DNA of 64,000 nucleotides, taken from NCBI GenBank assembly GCA_026184775.1, contig JANCYW010000015.1, positions 62,001 through 126,000 on the forward strand. The letters are read 5' to 3'. Shown here one piece after another: positions 36,104 to 45,629 of the stretch. Numbering within the stretch: the stretch's first letter is position 1; each line of letters starts with the position of its first letter. This stretch comes from Cyanidium caldarium (Eukaryota; Rhodophyta; Bangiophyceae; Cyanidiales; Cyanidiaceae). Made by a program: the position numbers and the translations under genes. Under the pieces are notes generated by a model. It was not told the DNA's origin and did no database searches. It saw only the letters and a program-made list of their open reading frames with translations.

Positions 36104-36453
36104 CTCGGCCCCTTTCGACCCGCACAGGTGGGACCTTTTGAGAGCCTCAGGCTGATGTTTCCCAAAAGTCGCAACGGAGCGTTTACACGTCGATTTTCCG
36201 CACGCACGTCTTCACCCGACCCTTGTACCGGGCAACAATCTACACGCAACTTCCTGCTCGCCTGGATACACTCGAGGCGGTTGCCGTCTCGCGTCGATTG
36301 CGCCTGCGGCCGCTGCCGTTGTATCGCGCTCCTTGGTGTCACACCTTTTGCCCGCGTGTCTGTGCCCTTTTCAACGACCCCACCTTCTGCCACGGTATTT
36401 GCATACTCCTCCGTTCGTTCCTGTCCCGACCTTGCCCGATGTGGCGCAGCCGC
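36104..36453. other. Intergenic, upstream of hypothetical protein
   Basis: This is 350 bp between two minus-strand frames, 3' of the Tyr-rich secreted protein gene. No motif, RNA gene or ORF is convincing. Confidence 0.25.
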
Positions 36454-37152
36454 TTAGTACTTCTGCTGATTTTGCTGCTGCTGCTTCACCGGCTGCTTCA
36501 CCGGCTGCTTCACACACACCTGCTTGCTCACATACTTGTACTCCGTGCGCGTCTTCTTCACCGGCACCTTGCGGACCTTCTTGATCGGCACCTGCGTGGT
36601 CCGCTGCTGCGACACGTACTCGGTGTACGAGACCTGCTTGATGTGCGGGATCTGCGTGGTGGTGTAGTACGGCTCCTGCTTCACCTTGGTGATGTACTGC
36701 GTCACGTAATACGGCACCTGGCGCTCGCGCTTCTGCTGGCGGTACTCGGTCACGCTGTACGACACGTTCCTGTAGGCGGTGTACGGCTCCAGCTTGTACT
36801 TGACCACCTTGAACGGCTCCTTGACGAAGTACGACTCGGTCTTGAACTTTTGCACCTGCTTCGGCACCTTGTACTGCACCTGGCGATAATGCAGCTGCTT
36901 CTCCTGCGTGTAGTAGGTCTCGTTCTTCTCCCTCTTGACCGGCACCTTCACCTCATACTTCTGCTGCTGGTACACCGTGTACGACTGGTCCTCGTAGACC
37001 GTATACGACTGCTTGATCGGAATCTGCGTCGACTGCTGGTGGCACTGGTTCACGTACTGGACCGGCGGCGGCGTAGTCGTCCAGGCCAGCGCGCTCGAGG
37101 CCTCGGCCAGGAGCATGCCAATGAAGGCAAACACGAAGAACGAACGGCTCAT
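36454..37152 (-). CDS. Secreted Tyr/Lys/Gln/Val-rich repeat protein
   Basis: The start at MSRSFFVFAFIGMLLAEASS gives 232 aa with a clear signal peptide. The mature chain is a degenerate repeat of short basic-aromatic units alternating with Val/Thr/Gln, for example SYTVYEDQSYTVYQQQ, YEVKVPVKRE, VQYKVPKQVQKF, VPYYVTQYITKVKQ, VPIKKVRKVPVKKTRTEYKY and a QPVKQPVKQ tail. By hand count Tyr is about 11% (26 residues) and there are only two Cys. Gly and Asp are almost absent. It resembles the VPV-type repeats of articulin/alveolin cytoskeletal proteins in style but is secreted. A cell-wall, adhesive or matrix role by Tyr cross-linking is plausible. A long upstream region sets it apart from its neighbours. 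Confidence 0.8.
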   Translation of the reverse strand: MSRSFFVFAFIGMLLAEASSALAWTTTPPPVQYVNQCHQQSTQIPIKQSYTVYEDQSYTVYQQQKYEVKVPVKREKNETYYTQEKQLHYRQVQYKVPKQVQKFKTESYFVKEPFKVVKYKLEPYTAYRNVSYSVTEYRQQKRERQVPYYVTQYITKVKQEPYYTTTQIPHIKQVSYTEYVSQQRTTQVPIKKVRKVPVKKTRTEYKYVSKQVCVKQPVKQPVKQQQQNQQKY

Positions 37153-38502
37153 GGTCGGTAAAATTGTTGCTGCGATAGGGTGAGCGAAGAGGCAATGCCG
37201 TTGAACGAACAAAATGCACCCGTCAGGTGTTTGCACTACAGTCACGCACGGGCTCGAAGAACACCAAGTGCCCTGCTGCAAGCGCTTGCGCCGCCGCTCA
37301 CGGCGCATCCCGGTCGCACCCATCCGCCTGATCGCGCCCTTGTTGGTTGCTATAAAAATGGCCCTTACGTGTGCTGAATCCAGGGTGGATACGATCAACT
37401 GACGGGCGCTGTTCTTGGCGTGGCAAAAACGGCATGAACGGTCCAGATTTGGCGATCGGTAGAGCCGAGCGGCGCGCTGGCTCGATCTGGAGGACAGCAG
37501 CGTGACGACGGCGAGAAATCATCGCCGCAGATGGGCGCGATCCGGCCGGTTTTGGCTGCGTGCAGATTTTCCGGAGAGGGAGTTGTCACGTGCGGCTGGG
37601 CGGTTGTGTCACGGATTGGTATTGGTGGAAGCGCGTGCTCGCGCACCACTTGACCCACTGAGAGCGACATATCGGGACGGTGCGGGTGTTCGGAGGGTAT
37701 GCGCGGAAGATGGGGTTAGGGCAAAGGAGGGGATTGACGGATCCGGGGAGCTGGGGTTCGGCGATCGCTACGAAGAGGGAAGATGGAAGGTGAAGCGCGG
37801 GCTTATGGGCGGGAAGGCGAGATCACCATTGTCGGGAGACGCGGGAGAGAGGCAAGACGAGGATGAAGGCGCTCGCGGAAGCATACAGAAGTGGAGAACT
37901 ACATGGTGTGAGGGAGGGCGAGTTGCCTGAGGTTGGTTGAGTTGCTTAGCTCGTGGCGATGACGCGCAAGCACCCTAAAATCGAGGCGCCTGCTGCACAA
38001 GTGGTGCGCCGGGTGCATCTCTAACGGTGACTCGTCACTCCCGCCACAACTTGAAGACAGTGACCGAAAAAGTCAATCGTAACGAGTGTGGAGCTGCACA
38101 GGGATACAAGGGCATGCAACTTCTCCGACCCAATAGAGCAACTGACAGCGCGTGGAATCATTACTCTCTCACCTCGTCTCAGTGTGCCCTTCTAAAGTAG
38201 TCGCTATCGAGTCATTGACGCTCATTCTCGCGACGCCCTGACTTTTCGCCTTGCCACAGACCGCTCCCGCTCACTTGTTTTGCGACTCGCGCTCCAGCTT
38301 TTCCTCCTCGTCTGTCGCAGTACAAACTCAAGGGAAGCACCACAAATCATCTCACGCAGTACACCACAAAGCGCAACAGGCTCCCCCGTGCGCACGTAGC
38401 GCTTCGCGTCCCGTCGCCCATCGCCACCTTCATTACCTGCCCTCCCGCCGGCGAGGCACTCCCAAAAACGGATCTGTCACCCGCCTCCCTTTTCCCCCTT
38501 TC
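37153..38502. promoter_or_regulatory. Large intergenic region (1350 bp) with a TATA box on the plus strand
   Basis: This is the longest gap in the window, between the divergent Tyr-rich protein and mitochondrial bL19 genes. TATAAAAATG at 37351-37360 is a good plus-strand TATA box, about 1.15 kb from the bL19 start, so it may drive an unannotated transcript. A 142-codon plus frame (37502-37930) lies downstream of it but looks random. The bL19 frame is open back to 38251 without similarity. No snRNA, tRNA or RNase P RNA was recognised. Confidence 0.35.
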
Positions 38503-39066
38503 ATGCAGTCCCTCCTCCGGAGGACGGCGGCGCTGTTCGCCAAGTACAAACGGCAGCACCGGGCGTCGGGTGGACCGATCCGACTCGAGCTGAACGAGCC
38601 GTACTGGCAGCCGGGCATGCCGGTGCCGCGCTTCCCCAAACGCAAGCGCCCGGTGAAGCGGGCCAAGTCGCTGCTGCTGGAACTGGACCGGGCTGAGCGC
38701 GAGCGGCTGAGTGCATCTGGCGCGGCATCGCACGGCCCTATGCTAAGCGCGCTCCGCGCCGGCGACGTGGTACAATTGCGATTGCGTACCAGCATGCAGC
38801 CGGACGCGCCGACGCGCGAGCTGGTGGGCATGTGCATTGCCTGCCGGCACCGTGGCATCAACTCCACCTTTCAGATACGCAACGTTTACGACGGCGAGGC
38901 GGTGGAGCACGGCTTTTTCGCGTATTCGCCGATGATCGCCGAGGCTCGCGTCGTCGACTCGCGCGAGTACCGGCAGAGCAAGTTGTGGTACCTCCGGAAA
39001 CGGCCCATCCGGGAATCGATGGTGCGCGTGCCGCCGTCGGCTTTGAAATCGCCACCAGGTGGGTGA
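38503..39066 (+). CDS. MRPL19: Mitochondrial ribosomal protein bL19m
   Basis: The start at MQSLLRRTAALFAKYKRQHR gives 187 aa with a basic amphipathic presequence. The bL19 domain (about 75-175) has LRAGDVVQLRLRTS, GMCIACRHRGINSTFQIRNV, GVEHGF-like AVEHGFFAYSP, then RRAKLWYLR-like QSKLWYLRKRP. Bacterial L19 lies at the interface of the two ribosomal subunits. The plastid bL19 is an alternative, but the presequence and the EPYWQPGMPVPRFPKRKRP insert suit the mitochondrial form. The in-frame extension to 38251 is not protein-like. Confidence 0.82.
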   Translation: MQSLLRRTAALFAKYKRQHRASGGPIRLELNEPYWQPGMPVPRFPKRKRPVKRAKSLLLELDRAERERLSASGAASHGPMLSALRAGDVVQLRLRTSMQPDAPTRELVGMCIACRHRGINSTFQIRNVYDGEAVEHGFFAYSPMIAEARVVDSREYRQSKLWYLRKRPIRESMVRVPPSALKSPPGG

Positions 39067-39783
39067 GGGCGAGAGCTGGTGATCGCAACGCCCGTAAGCA
39101 GTTGCTGGTGAGGCGGGCTCGAGGCGCGACCTCTGCACTTGCAAAGAACGCCGTTATGAAAGTCCGCGATGCCTCTTCAGTAAACTGTGACTACGAAGGA
39201 TTCACGTCGAACGTCTTGCTCGGATGCTTCAGTTTCCAGTGGCACTGTCCATCGCTCATTTCTTCCCCTTTTTTCAGGAAGTTCTGCGCCTCTCAGTGCT
39301 CCTGGCGAAGCCCAGTGCTGACCACGAAACGTTGACACGTGGTGGCTCGAGAGCGCTCGAACCGATCGCCACTCCGCCGATAGACTCGCCCGGGCAAAGG
39401 ACACCCGGACGAGCGCTTCCCTCTTTCGACGTTTTTCGGCCAGCACTCTGCAACAGGCCCCATACTGTCCTCAACCACTGCTGTCCGCGGCGCTAAGAGG
39501 CATCGGGCACAGAGGACCTTACATGGTTGAGGGCAGCGACTCAGGTGTGGAGTGTCTCGCGTTTCTCGCTCGACACCACGACGCACACGGTCAGCGGTTA
39601 CGTCCGCAGGTCTGAGGGGCAGCCGGCGAGTGTGGGAAAGCGTTGGGCGAGGGGCCTTGCAAGGGCCGTTATACTGGCCGGGCAGTTCCTTCTCGCAGAG
39701 CTGCTGCACACATCGAGCTTCACCTCTGGGCCTAAAAGGGCCATCAACCGGTTCGAGCGCTTCGTCTCCCATCCTCAACCGAC
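39067..39783. other. Intergenic with inverted repeats, bL19m / GT92
   Basis: This 717 bp stretch has no convincing ORF. AGCGCTCGAACC (39352-39363) has an exact inverse at 39750-39761, and CCTCAACCA (39469-39477) has an exact inverse at 39524-39532. GGTTCGA resembles a tRNA B-box but no tRNA fold could be built. CCTAAAAGG at 39731-39739 might be a weak core element for the next gene. Confidence 0.3.
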
Positions 39784-41160
39784 ATGGCGGTCGTGTTGGA
39801 CACGTGCAGCAAGCCCGGCTTGCTGCCCACCAGGAAGTGGGCCGGGGGTGCGGGCGTTCGCTGCTGCCGTGGTTGGCGGTGGTGGTGGCGGTTGTATCGG
39901 TTGCGTTGGCTGTACCTCCTGTTTGCCCTGCTGTACGCGCTAGTGCCTATGCGTCGGACCAGCCAGTGGCTGCTGGCGCGCTGCACGCAGCGGTGGCAGC
40001 AGATGACGACAGCGCCGCAGTCGACATTCATGCCGGGCGTTCTGTCCGCGTCGGGAGAATTTGAAATCGTGGGCTTGCGGAGCGGCGAGCCGCAGCGCTA
40101 CACTTGCCGGTTGCGTCCGGCGATAGCCAGCGCGGCGCCGGGCGCCCCCGGAGACGCCGCGCCGGCTGAGCGCCCGGGCGAGTGGCTTCTGGCGACATCG
40201 TCGGTGGTGCGTTACGACGTGCAGGATCGGCACGACCGAACGTTTCGCACGTTGCGGCTGCAGTGCGGCTTTACGGCGCCATTGCAACGCGGCACCGACT
40301 ACGAGGTGCAGGTACTGGAGCACCGCGAACAGCAATTGCTGCACGAGGCCGTCTACCGCGCACGGGAGGAGGACGGGCAGCCAGGGGTGACCCTGTGTGT
40401 GACGCAGATGTATACCCGGATCAGCGAGGAGTACCTGTACTATTATCTAGATCACTACGGGAGCATCGGGGTGACCGAGGTGGTGCTGTACGCTGCCGAC
40501 GGTTGGGACGCACCAGAGCTGACGGAGGTGTTGCGCCACTGGGCCGCCGCCAAGAGCATTCGAGTGCACGTCTACGACTGGCGCGCCGTGGCGCAGCACG
40601 ACGTGTGGGCGCGAGGCCAAGTGGCCGCGATGAACCACTGCTTCCTGCACCACCGCGGCCGCCAGCGAACGCTGCTGTTTGCCGACCTGGACGAGTTTCT
40701 CTTTCCGGTCAACCTCGAGGACAGCAGCAGCAGCCGACGCGCACAGTTGCCGGCCGTGGTGGAGCGTCTCAGTGCCAAGCTGGGCACCCGGTGGAGCTTC
40801 CACATCGGCGAGTCGACCGTCTCGTCGAGTGGCACCTTCCGGCAAGTGCAGATGACGCTGCGTGAGGCGTGGGCGACATGGCGCCTGCACCGAGTCGTGC
40901 AACCGTGCGTGCAGGTGGCCGAGTGTCCGTGGTTCTGCCGCGCCAAGTACCTCATTCACGGCGAGCAGGCCCACTTTCTCGGCATCCATAACTGCTGGGG
41001 CGGCGCGTCGACGGCATTCGATCGCGGAGAGCACCTGGTGCTGGTGCACTTGCGCGGCGTGCACGAACTGGACGGGTACGTGCAAGCGCGCGAACCGGGA
41101 GTGGACGGGCGCAAGGGCGCCGCCGGCTGTGTCGATGCACCGCTGACCCTGAAAGGGTAA
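39784..41160 (+). CDS. GT92-family (DUF23) glycosyltransferase
   Basis: The 458-residue type II membrane protein has a basic N-terminus followed by a hydrophobic segment (LRWLYLLFALLYALV) near residue 45. The GT92 signature begins near residue 205: VTLCVTQMYTRISEEYLYYY, LDHYGSIGVTEVVLYAADG, and the metal-binding LLFADLDEFLFP near 298, then VAECPWFCRAKYLIHGE. Characterised GT92 enzymes add beta-1,4-galactose to glycans (pectic galactan in plants, N-glycan core fucose in C. elegans). The exact acceptor cannot be told. It is followed in tandem by a fucosyltransferase-like gene. Confidence 0.87.
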   Translation: MAVVLDTCSKPGLLPTRKWAGGAGVRCCRGWRWWWRLYRLRWLYLLFALLYALVPMRRTSQWLLARCTQRWQQMTTAPQSTFMPGVLSASGEFEIVGLRSGEPQRYTCRLRPAIASAAPGAPGDAAPAERPGEWLLATSSVVRYDVQDRHDRTFRTLRLQCGFTAPLQRGTDYEVQVLEHREQQLLHEAVYRAREEDGQPGVTLCVTQMYTRISEEYLYYYLDHYGSIGVTEVVLYAADGWDAPELTEVLRHWAAAKSIRVHVYDWRAVAQHDVWARGQVAAMNHCFLHHRGRQRTLLFADLDEFLFPVNLEDSSSSRRAQLPAVVERLSAKLGTRWSFHIGESTVSSSGTFRQVQMTLREAWATWRLHRVVQPCVQVAECPWFCRAKYLIHGEQAHFLGIHNCWGGASTAFDRGEHLVLVHLRGVHELDGYVQAREPGVDGRKGAAGCVDAPLTLKG

Positions 41161-41955
41161 GTAGGTTGGCGTGAAGCGAGACGTGTGTTGACGCTAAGAT
41201 GTACGGGCAAGCGATGTGAGGTAGGACCGTGCAGAACGGTTCGCCTAGGCGTTCCGCGCCCCAGTAGGCACAGCTGTGCGATAGAGGCGCATCGGCTCGA
41301 TGGTCGTCGACCCAGCAGATGCCCGTAAATGATCGCAGGATAACTGAGCGTAAGCGCGGTGTTTGCGCAGATCAATGTGAATGCAATCCAGGTAGTGCAT
41401 GAAAGCTCCGCCTGTGCCAAGAGGCATTGGAGGCCCACGAGACCCATCTCTATGGCTGTCTTTGCTGGTCGTCGATATCGTTGTTGCCCAGTGTGCCCCA
41501 CTGCAGACCTCCTCCCAGCGTGTGACATTCTTCATTGTCACGCATTTTGAATTCGGATGGAAAACTCCGTTGCGCGGATCCGCGTCCCCCTCGCTGGACA
41601 TGCTGAGGTGCCGCGGCCAGGCGCGCACCGCACGAGTCCCCGGTCGGCGCTGTCAGCAACGGCAGGCGGTGCTCGTCCCGGCGACTGGAGTGGTGGGCAG
41701 TGCGAAGTCGGTCATTGGCTGAGGAGTGGTGCACTGGGAAGAGGAGGCCTATCGACGGGGAGAGGTGGGCGATCGCGGGGTGCTGGTTGCTGGCGTGGTG
41801 ATTGGAGCGGCAGCGACCGTCGTGAAAGCGTCGGTTGCGTGGTGCCGTCGGCGCTCCGTTGACACTGCCGCTGGACGGGGAGTAGGCCGCGACAAGGCCA
41901 CTGGGAGACGGACGACCGACGTCTGCGGTCAGATCTCGGTTTGGGTGCCCGTGTC
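41161..41955. other. Intergenic, GT92 / fucosyltransferase-like
   Basis: This is about 795 bp between two tandem glycosyltransferase genes. Short frames on both strands (for example 127 codons, minus strand, 41245-41628) lack signal peptides, domains or balanced composition. No RNA gene was recognised. Confidence 0.3.
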
Positions 41956-44085
41956 ATGCTCGTGCCGTGGGTCTACAACGATCGCGGCCGTTTCATGCAC
42001 CCATGGGACGACCTGCCGAGAGACTACTACGGCGGAGTCGCGCGGAAGGGAGCGGCGCGCCAGGTGCAGATTCGGGCGCAGCGGTGGCTGCTGCGGTTGG
42101 TGCGGCACTGGCAGACGACCCTGCAAGAGTGGAAACGGTTGGAGCCGAAGCGACGGCGGCGGCTTTTGCGCCGCTGGTGCCTCTCGGTGGCGCTGTCCGC
42201 GCTGCTGGCCGTGGTATCGCTGTTGGTGTTTCTGTCGTGGCGGCGACGAGCCGCTCAGGCGTCATATCGGTTCTTGGCGCAGTGTAGCATGCCGGGTGGC
42301 AGGGCGCATGAGCTGTCGGTGCCCGATTCGCTGAGCGTGATGACGGTGTGTGGCGTCGGCAATCACACCGAGCGTCGACTGCTGCCGGCATTCCGACCGC
42401 TGCGGCGCGTCGCTGTCGAGGCGCTGCTGTTCGACATGTCGCAAAATCGGCTGGAGCGGGTGCCGGGCACCACCAGCTCGGTGGAACGTCTCACGGTCGA
42501 TGGCGGCAGGCGCAACCCCGCCGAGGCGTGGAATGCGCTCGCGCGATGTGCCCGCGGCGCCTACGTGCTGTTGCTGCCTTGCGATGCGCTGTTCCACTTG
42601 CGCAGCATCCGTCTGCCCGAATTGAGCGAAGGCATCGTGGAGGCGGAGGCCGGCGCCGGCGCTGCAACCCAGTGCCCTTACGCCTGGCCGCCGCTGGTCA
42701 TTCGACGCGACCGTCTACTGGTCGCCGGCGGCCTGGATGAGCGCATCGGTTCCGAATGGAGCGTGCAGGAGCTGCATCGCCGCCTACGGTCGCAGCACGG
42801 GGACGTCGCCCGGTGGCCTGTCGTCGGACAGCTGCGGTACACGCCGCATTGGGAACGCGCCGCCGCCACCGACGCCGTCTGGGAAGCGCAACGGGCGTGC
42901 GCGGCCATCAGTGAGATGCAGCTGGCGGCGCAAGGCGCCTGGAATACCCAGCTGGCGCAGATACGCAGCGCCTCTTCATCGCTGTATCGCGAGACGCTGA
43001 CTGGATGGTTCGAGGCGGCAGCCGAGGGCACCAACGTTCTGTCAGCCTCCGCGGACGACTCCAGCGCTCCTGCGCACACAGTGGCCTGTGCCCTGCACGA
43101 CGTGCACTCCATACCGTGGCAAGTACTGCACGCCATGAACGAGCCGCAGCGGATGCGCCTGCTCACCGAACTGGAACGGCGCGCCAACGGCCACACGGCG
43201 CCGGTGGTGGTGTTTGCCGACGTGCGCCACGGACTCGGCAACCGGCTGCGAGCGTATGCCTCGGCGCGCGCCTTTGCCCGCATGATCGATGCGGTGTTTG
43301 TGCTGGTGTGGATACCCGACCGGCACATGAACGCCGAGTTCCACGACCTGTTCCAGAACGAAGAGCTGGTGTTGCGCCAGCCGATCGTGCCCTGGCCGCC
43401 GCACGCCGCCGCGTGCGACCCGGCGTGGCAGCGCGTCGAGCTGGTCAACTATATGGAACCCGATGGGTACGGGGCTCGCAAATACCGACCGGTGTCGCTG
43501 GAGCGCACCGACCACTTGTATTTCCGCAGCGCCTACATGATGGACGCCCAAGGCGTCACCACGAAGGCGTTCCGGGCGTTGACCTCGCAACAGCTCGACC
43601 AGCTGCAGCCAGTAGCGGCGGTGCGGGCGCGTCTGCAACGCATGGAGCAAGACGGTTTGCGGCAGATGATCGGTGTGCACATTCGACATGCGCCGCCCGC
43701 TTTCGAGATCGGCGACATGGACGTGACCAAGGAGTACGACCGCGATGTGTCGCGCCTGTTGCGTGCGCGCCGCCGTATGCGCCCCGAACGGTTCGCCCGC
43801 TGCATGCAGTCGATCGCCGCTCGCGAGCCGCGCACCCGCTTTTTGGTGGCCGCCGACGACCCGCACGCCATCGTCTACCTGCAGCAACGCTTTCCGGACC
43901 GCGTCTACACGCAAGCGCTCGCGTGCAGCGGCCGCGATGTGCGCTGCCTGCAGAGCGCCCTGGCCGACCTACTCGCACTCGGTCGCACACGGTATATCCT
44001 CGGCAGCGAGTGGAGCTCGTTCTCCGAAGTGGCCGCCTCCATCGGCCGCCGCCGCCTCCTCCTCCTGTCCACTTGTCAACTGTAG
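41956..44085 (+). CDS. Bimodular glycosyltransferase: GT2-like module plus fucosyltransferase-like module
   Basis: The start at MLVPWVYNDRGRF gives 709 aa; a Met five codons earlier is equally possible. A type II anchor (LSVALSALLAVVSLLVFLSW) lies near residues 75-95. Residues about 110-300 resemble a GT2-type domain (SVMTVCGVGN, NPAEAWNALARCARGAYVLL, then WPPLVIRRDRLLVAGGLDE) with PCDA where DxD is expected. Residues about 415-709 resemble GT23/O-fucosyltransferase-like enzymes: VFADVRHGLGNRLRAYASA (donor-binding GxGxxxR region), IGVHIRHAPP, RFLVAADDP and YILGSEWSSFSEVAA. It probably transfers deoxyhexose or a related sugar in the Golgi. Confidence 0.78.
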   Translation: MLVPWVYNDRGRFMHPWDDLPRDYYGGVARKGAARQVQIRAQRWLLRLVRHWQTTLQEWKRLEPKRRRRLLRRWCLSVALSALLAVVSLLVFLSWRRRAAQASYRFLAQCSMPGGRAHELSVPDSLSVMTVCGVGNHTERRLLPAFRPLRRVAVEALLFDMSQNRLERVPGTTSSVERLTVDGGRRNPAEAWNALARCARGAYVLLLPCDALFHLRSIRLPELSEGIVEAEAGAGAATQCPYAWPPLVIRRDRLLVAGGLDERIGSEWSVQELHRRLRSQHGDVARWPVVGQLRYTPHWERAAATDAVWEAQRACAAISEMQLAAQGAWNTQLAQIRSASSSLYRETLTGWFEAAAEGTNVLSASADDSSAPAHTVACALHDVHSIPWQVLHAMNEPQRMRLLTELERRANGHTAPVVVFADVRHGLGNRLRAYASARAFARMIDAVFVLVWIPDRHMNAEFHDLFQNEELVLRQPIVPWPPHAAACDPAWQRVELVNYMEPDGYGARKYRPVSLERTDHLYFRSAYMMDAQGVTTKAFRALTSQQLDQLQPVAAVRARLQRMEQDGLRQMIGVHIRHAPPAFEIGDMDVTKEYDRDVSRLLRARRRMRPERFARCMQSIAAREPRTRFLVAADDPHAIVYLQQRFPDRVYTQALACSGRDVRCLQSALADLLALGRTRYILGSEWSSFSEVAASIGRRRLLLLSTCQL

Positions 44086-44333
44086 AGCAACTCGAGTGTG
44101 TCAGGAGAGGGGCCCTAAATCAACCCAGTGTCGTGTCGTAGACGCCCGCTTTGCCTATAACGCCAGTTGAACTGCCTCTCTCTGCCACAACCTCTACCCA
44201 AGGATCGATCCCGCCGCCCTCCCCACGGCAACCGTCGCTCGCGGCCCACCCCGCCCGACGAACGGGTCCTCTGCATTCGCCCGGCGGCGGTACGGCGTCG
44301 CCGCTGCCGCTGCCCCGTTCGACCACCTCCGTC

Positions 44334-45536
44334 ATGCCGGCCAGGAAGAACACCCATGAAGTGGAAAAGCCGAAACTGCTCGGCAGGTTCTCGCACCACC
44401 TCAAGATGGGCATTGTGGGACTGCCCAACGTGGGCAAGTCGACCTTCTTCAACACGCTGTCGCGGTTGCGAGTGCCGGCGGAGAACTACCCGTTCTGCAC
44501 CATCGAGCCGAACGAGGCGCGGGTGACGCTGCCGGACGAGCGATTCGACTGGCTGTGCGAGGCATACCAGCCAGCCAGTCGCGTCAGCGCCTATTTAGAT
44601 GTGTGGGATATTGCGGGGCTGGTGCGGGGCGCGCACGCCGGTCAGGGCCTGGGCAACGCGTTCCTGTCGCACATTCAGGCGGTGGACGGACTGTTTCACG
44701 TGTGCCGCGCGTTCGACGACGATGAAGTGACGCACGTGGAGGGCGCGGTGGATCCCATCCGCGATCTGGATATTATCGACGAGGAGCTGCGTATGAAAGA
44801 CCGCGAGCGCGTGCAGCGGCTGTTGGCGGAGGTGGAGAGCAAGATGGAGCGCGCCGGGCACAACACGCCCAAAGAGCTGCGGCTGGAGCTGGAGGTGTTG
44901 CACAAGGTGGAGACGTGGTTGGAGGAGCGGGCGGTGCGGCACGGCCAGTGGTCCAATGCGGAGATCGAGGTGCTGAACCGACATCTGTTTCTCACCGCCA
45001 AGCCGGTGGTGGTGTTGGTGAATTTGAGCGAGCGGGACTATCTGCGCAAGAAGAACAAGTGGCTGCTGCCGATCAAGCAGCATATTGGCGACGATGTGCT
45101 GATACCGTTCAGTGCCGCGCTGGAGTCTCGGCTGGTGGATATCGAGCTGGACCAAGGGCGCGAGGCGGTCGATCGATACTACGAGCAGCTGGGTCCGGGC
45201 GCGCCGCCGTCAGCGCTGCCCAAGATACTGCGCTCCGGGTATCAGGCGTTGCAGCTGATCAATTTTTTCACCGTCGGGCCGGATGAAGTGCGGGCGTGGA
45301 CCGTGCGTCGCGGCATGCTGGCACCGCAGGCGGGCGGTACCATCCACAGCGACTTTGAGCGCGGCTTTATCTGCGCGGAGGTGATGCGCTACGAAGAGCT
45401 GCGCGAGCACGGGTCGGAGGCGGCGCTGAAGGCGAACGGCAAGTACCGCCAGCAGGGCAAGGCATATGAAGTGCACGACGGCGACATTATCCTGTTCAAG
45501 TTTCACGTCACCGCTGACGGCGGGAAGAAAAAGTGA
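44334..45536 (+). CDS. OLA1: OLA1/YchF Obg-like ATPase
   Basis: The start at MPARKNTHEVEKPKLLGRFS matches the OLA1 N-terminus and gives 400 aa, the family length. G1 is GLPNVGKST, G3 is DIAGL, and G4 is NLSE (in VLVNLSERDY) instead of NKxD, which is why this family prefers ATP. The C-terminal TGS domain has NFFTVGPDEVRAW and TIHSDFERGFICAEVMRYEEL. OLA1 acts in translation and stress responses in the cytosol. An upstream frame to 44151 has no similarity. Confidence 0.97.
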   Translation: MPARKNTHEVEKPKLLGRFSHHLKMGIVGLPNVGKSTFFNTLSRLRVPAENYPFCTIEPNEARVTLPDERFDWLCEAYQPASRVSAYLDVWDIAGLVRGAHAGQGLGNAFLSHIQAVDGLFHVCRAFDDDEVTHVEGAVDPIRDLDIIDEELRMKDRERVQRLLAEVESKMERAGHNTPKELRLELEVLHKVETWLEERAVRHGQWSNAEIEVLNRHLFLTAKPVVVLVNLSERDYLRKKNKWLLPIKQHIGDDVLIPFSAALESRLVDIELDQGREAVDRYYEQLGPGAPPSALPKILRSGYQALQLINFFTVGPDEVRAWTVRRGMLAPQAGGTIHSDFERGFICAEVMRYEELREHGSEAALKANGKYRQQGKAYEVHDGDIILFKFHVTADGGKKK

Positions 45537-45629
45537 CCCAGGTCGGGTTGACAAGTGTGATCACCACCGCGGCGGCGCCGGGACGCGCACACCCTCGCGC
45601 ACCGGACCGAATCGTCTCCCTCACCGCCT

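Noticed and set aside
36223-37161. 312-codon plus-strand Leu/His/Arg-rich frame
   Set aside because: It is the exact antisense of the Tyr-rich repeat gene; the Leu/His pattern comes from reverse-reading CAG/TAC codons.
37502-37930. 142-codon plus-strand frame in the large intergenic region
   Set aside because: Gly/Arg-rich, no domain, no signal peptide. Kept only as a possible transcript in the findings.
39346-39366. GGTTCGA/TCGAACC strings as tRNA B-boxes (also at 39750)
   Set aside because: No matching A-box, acceptor stem or T-stem could be built on either strand, including permuted orders by eye.
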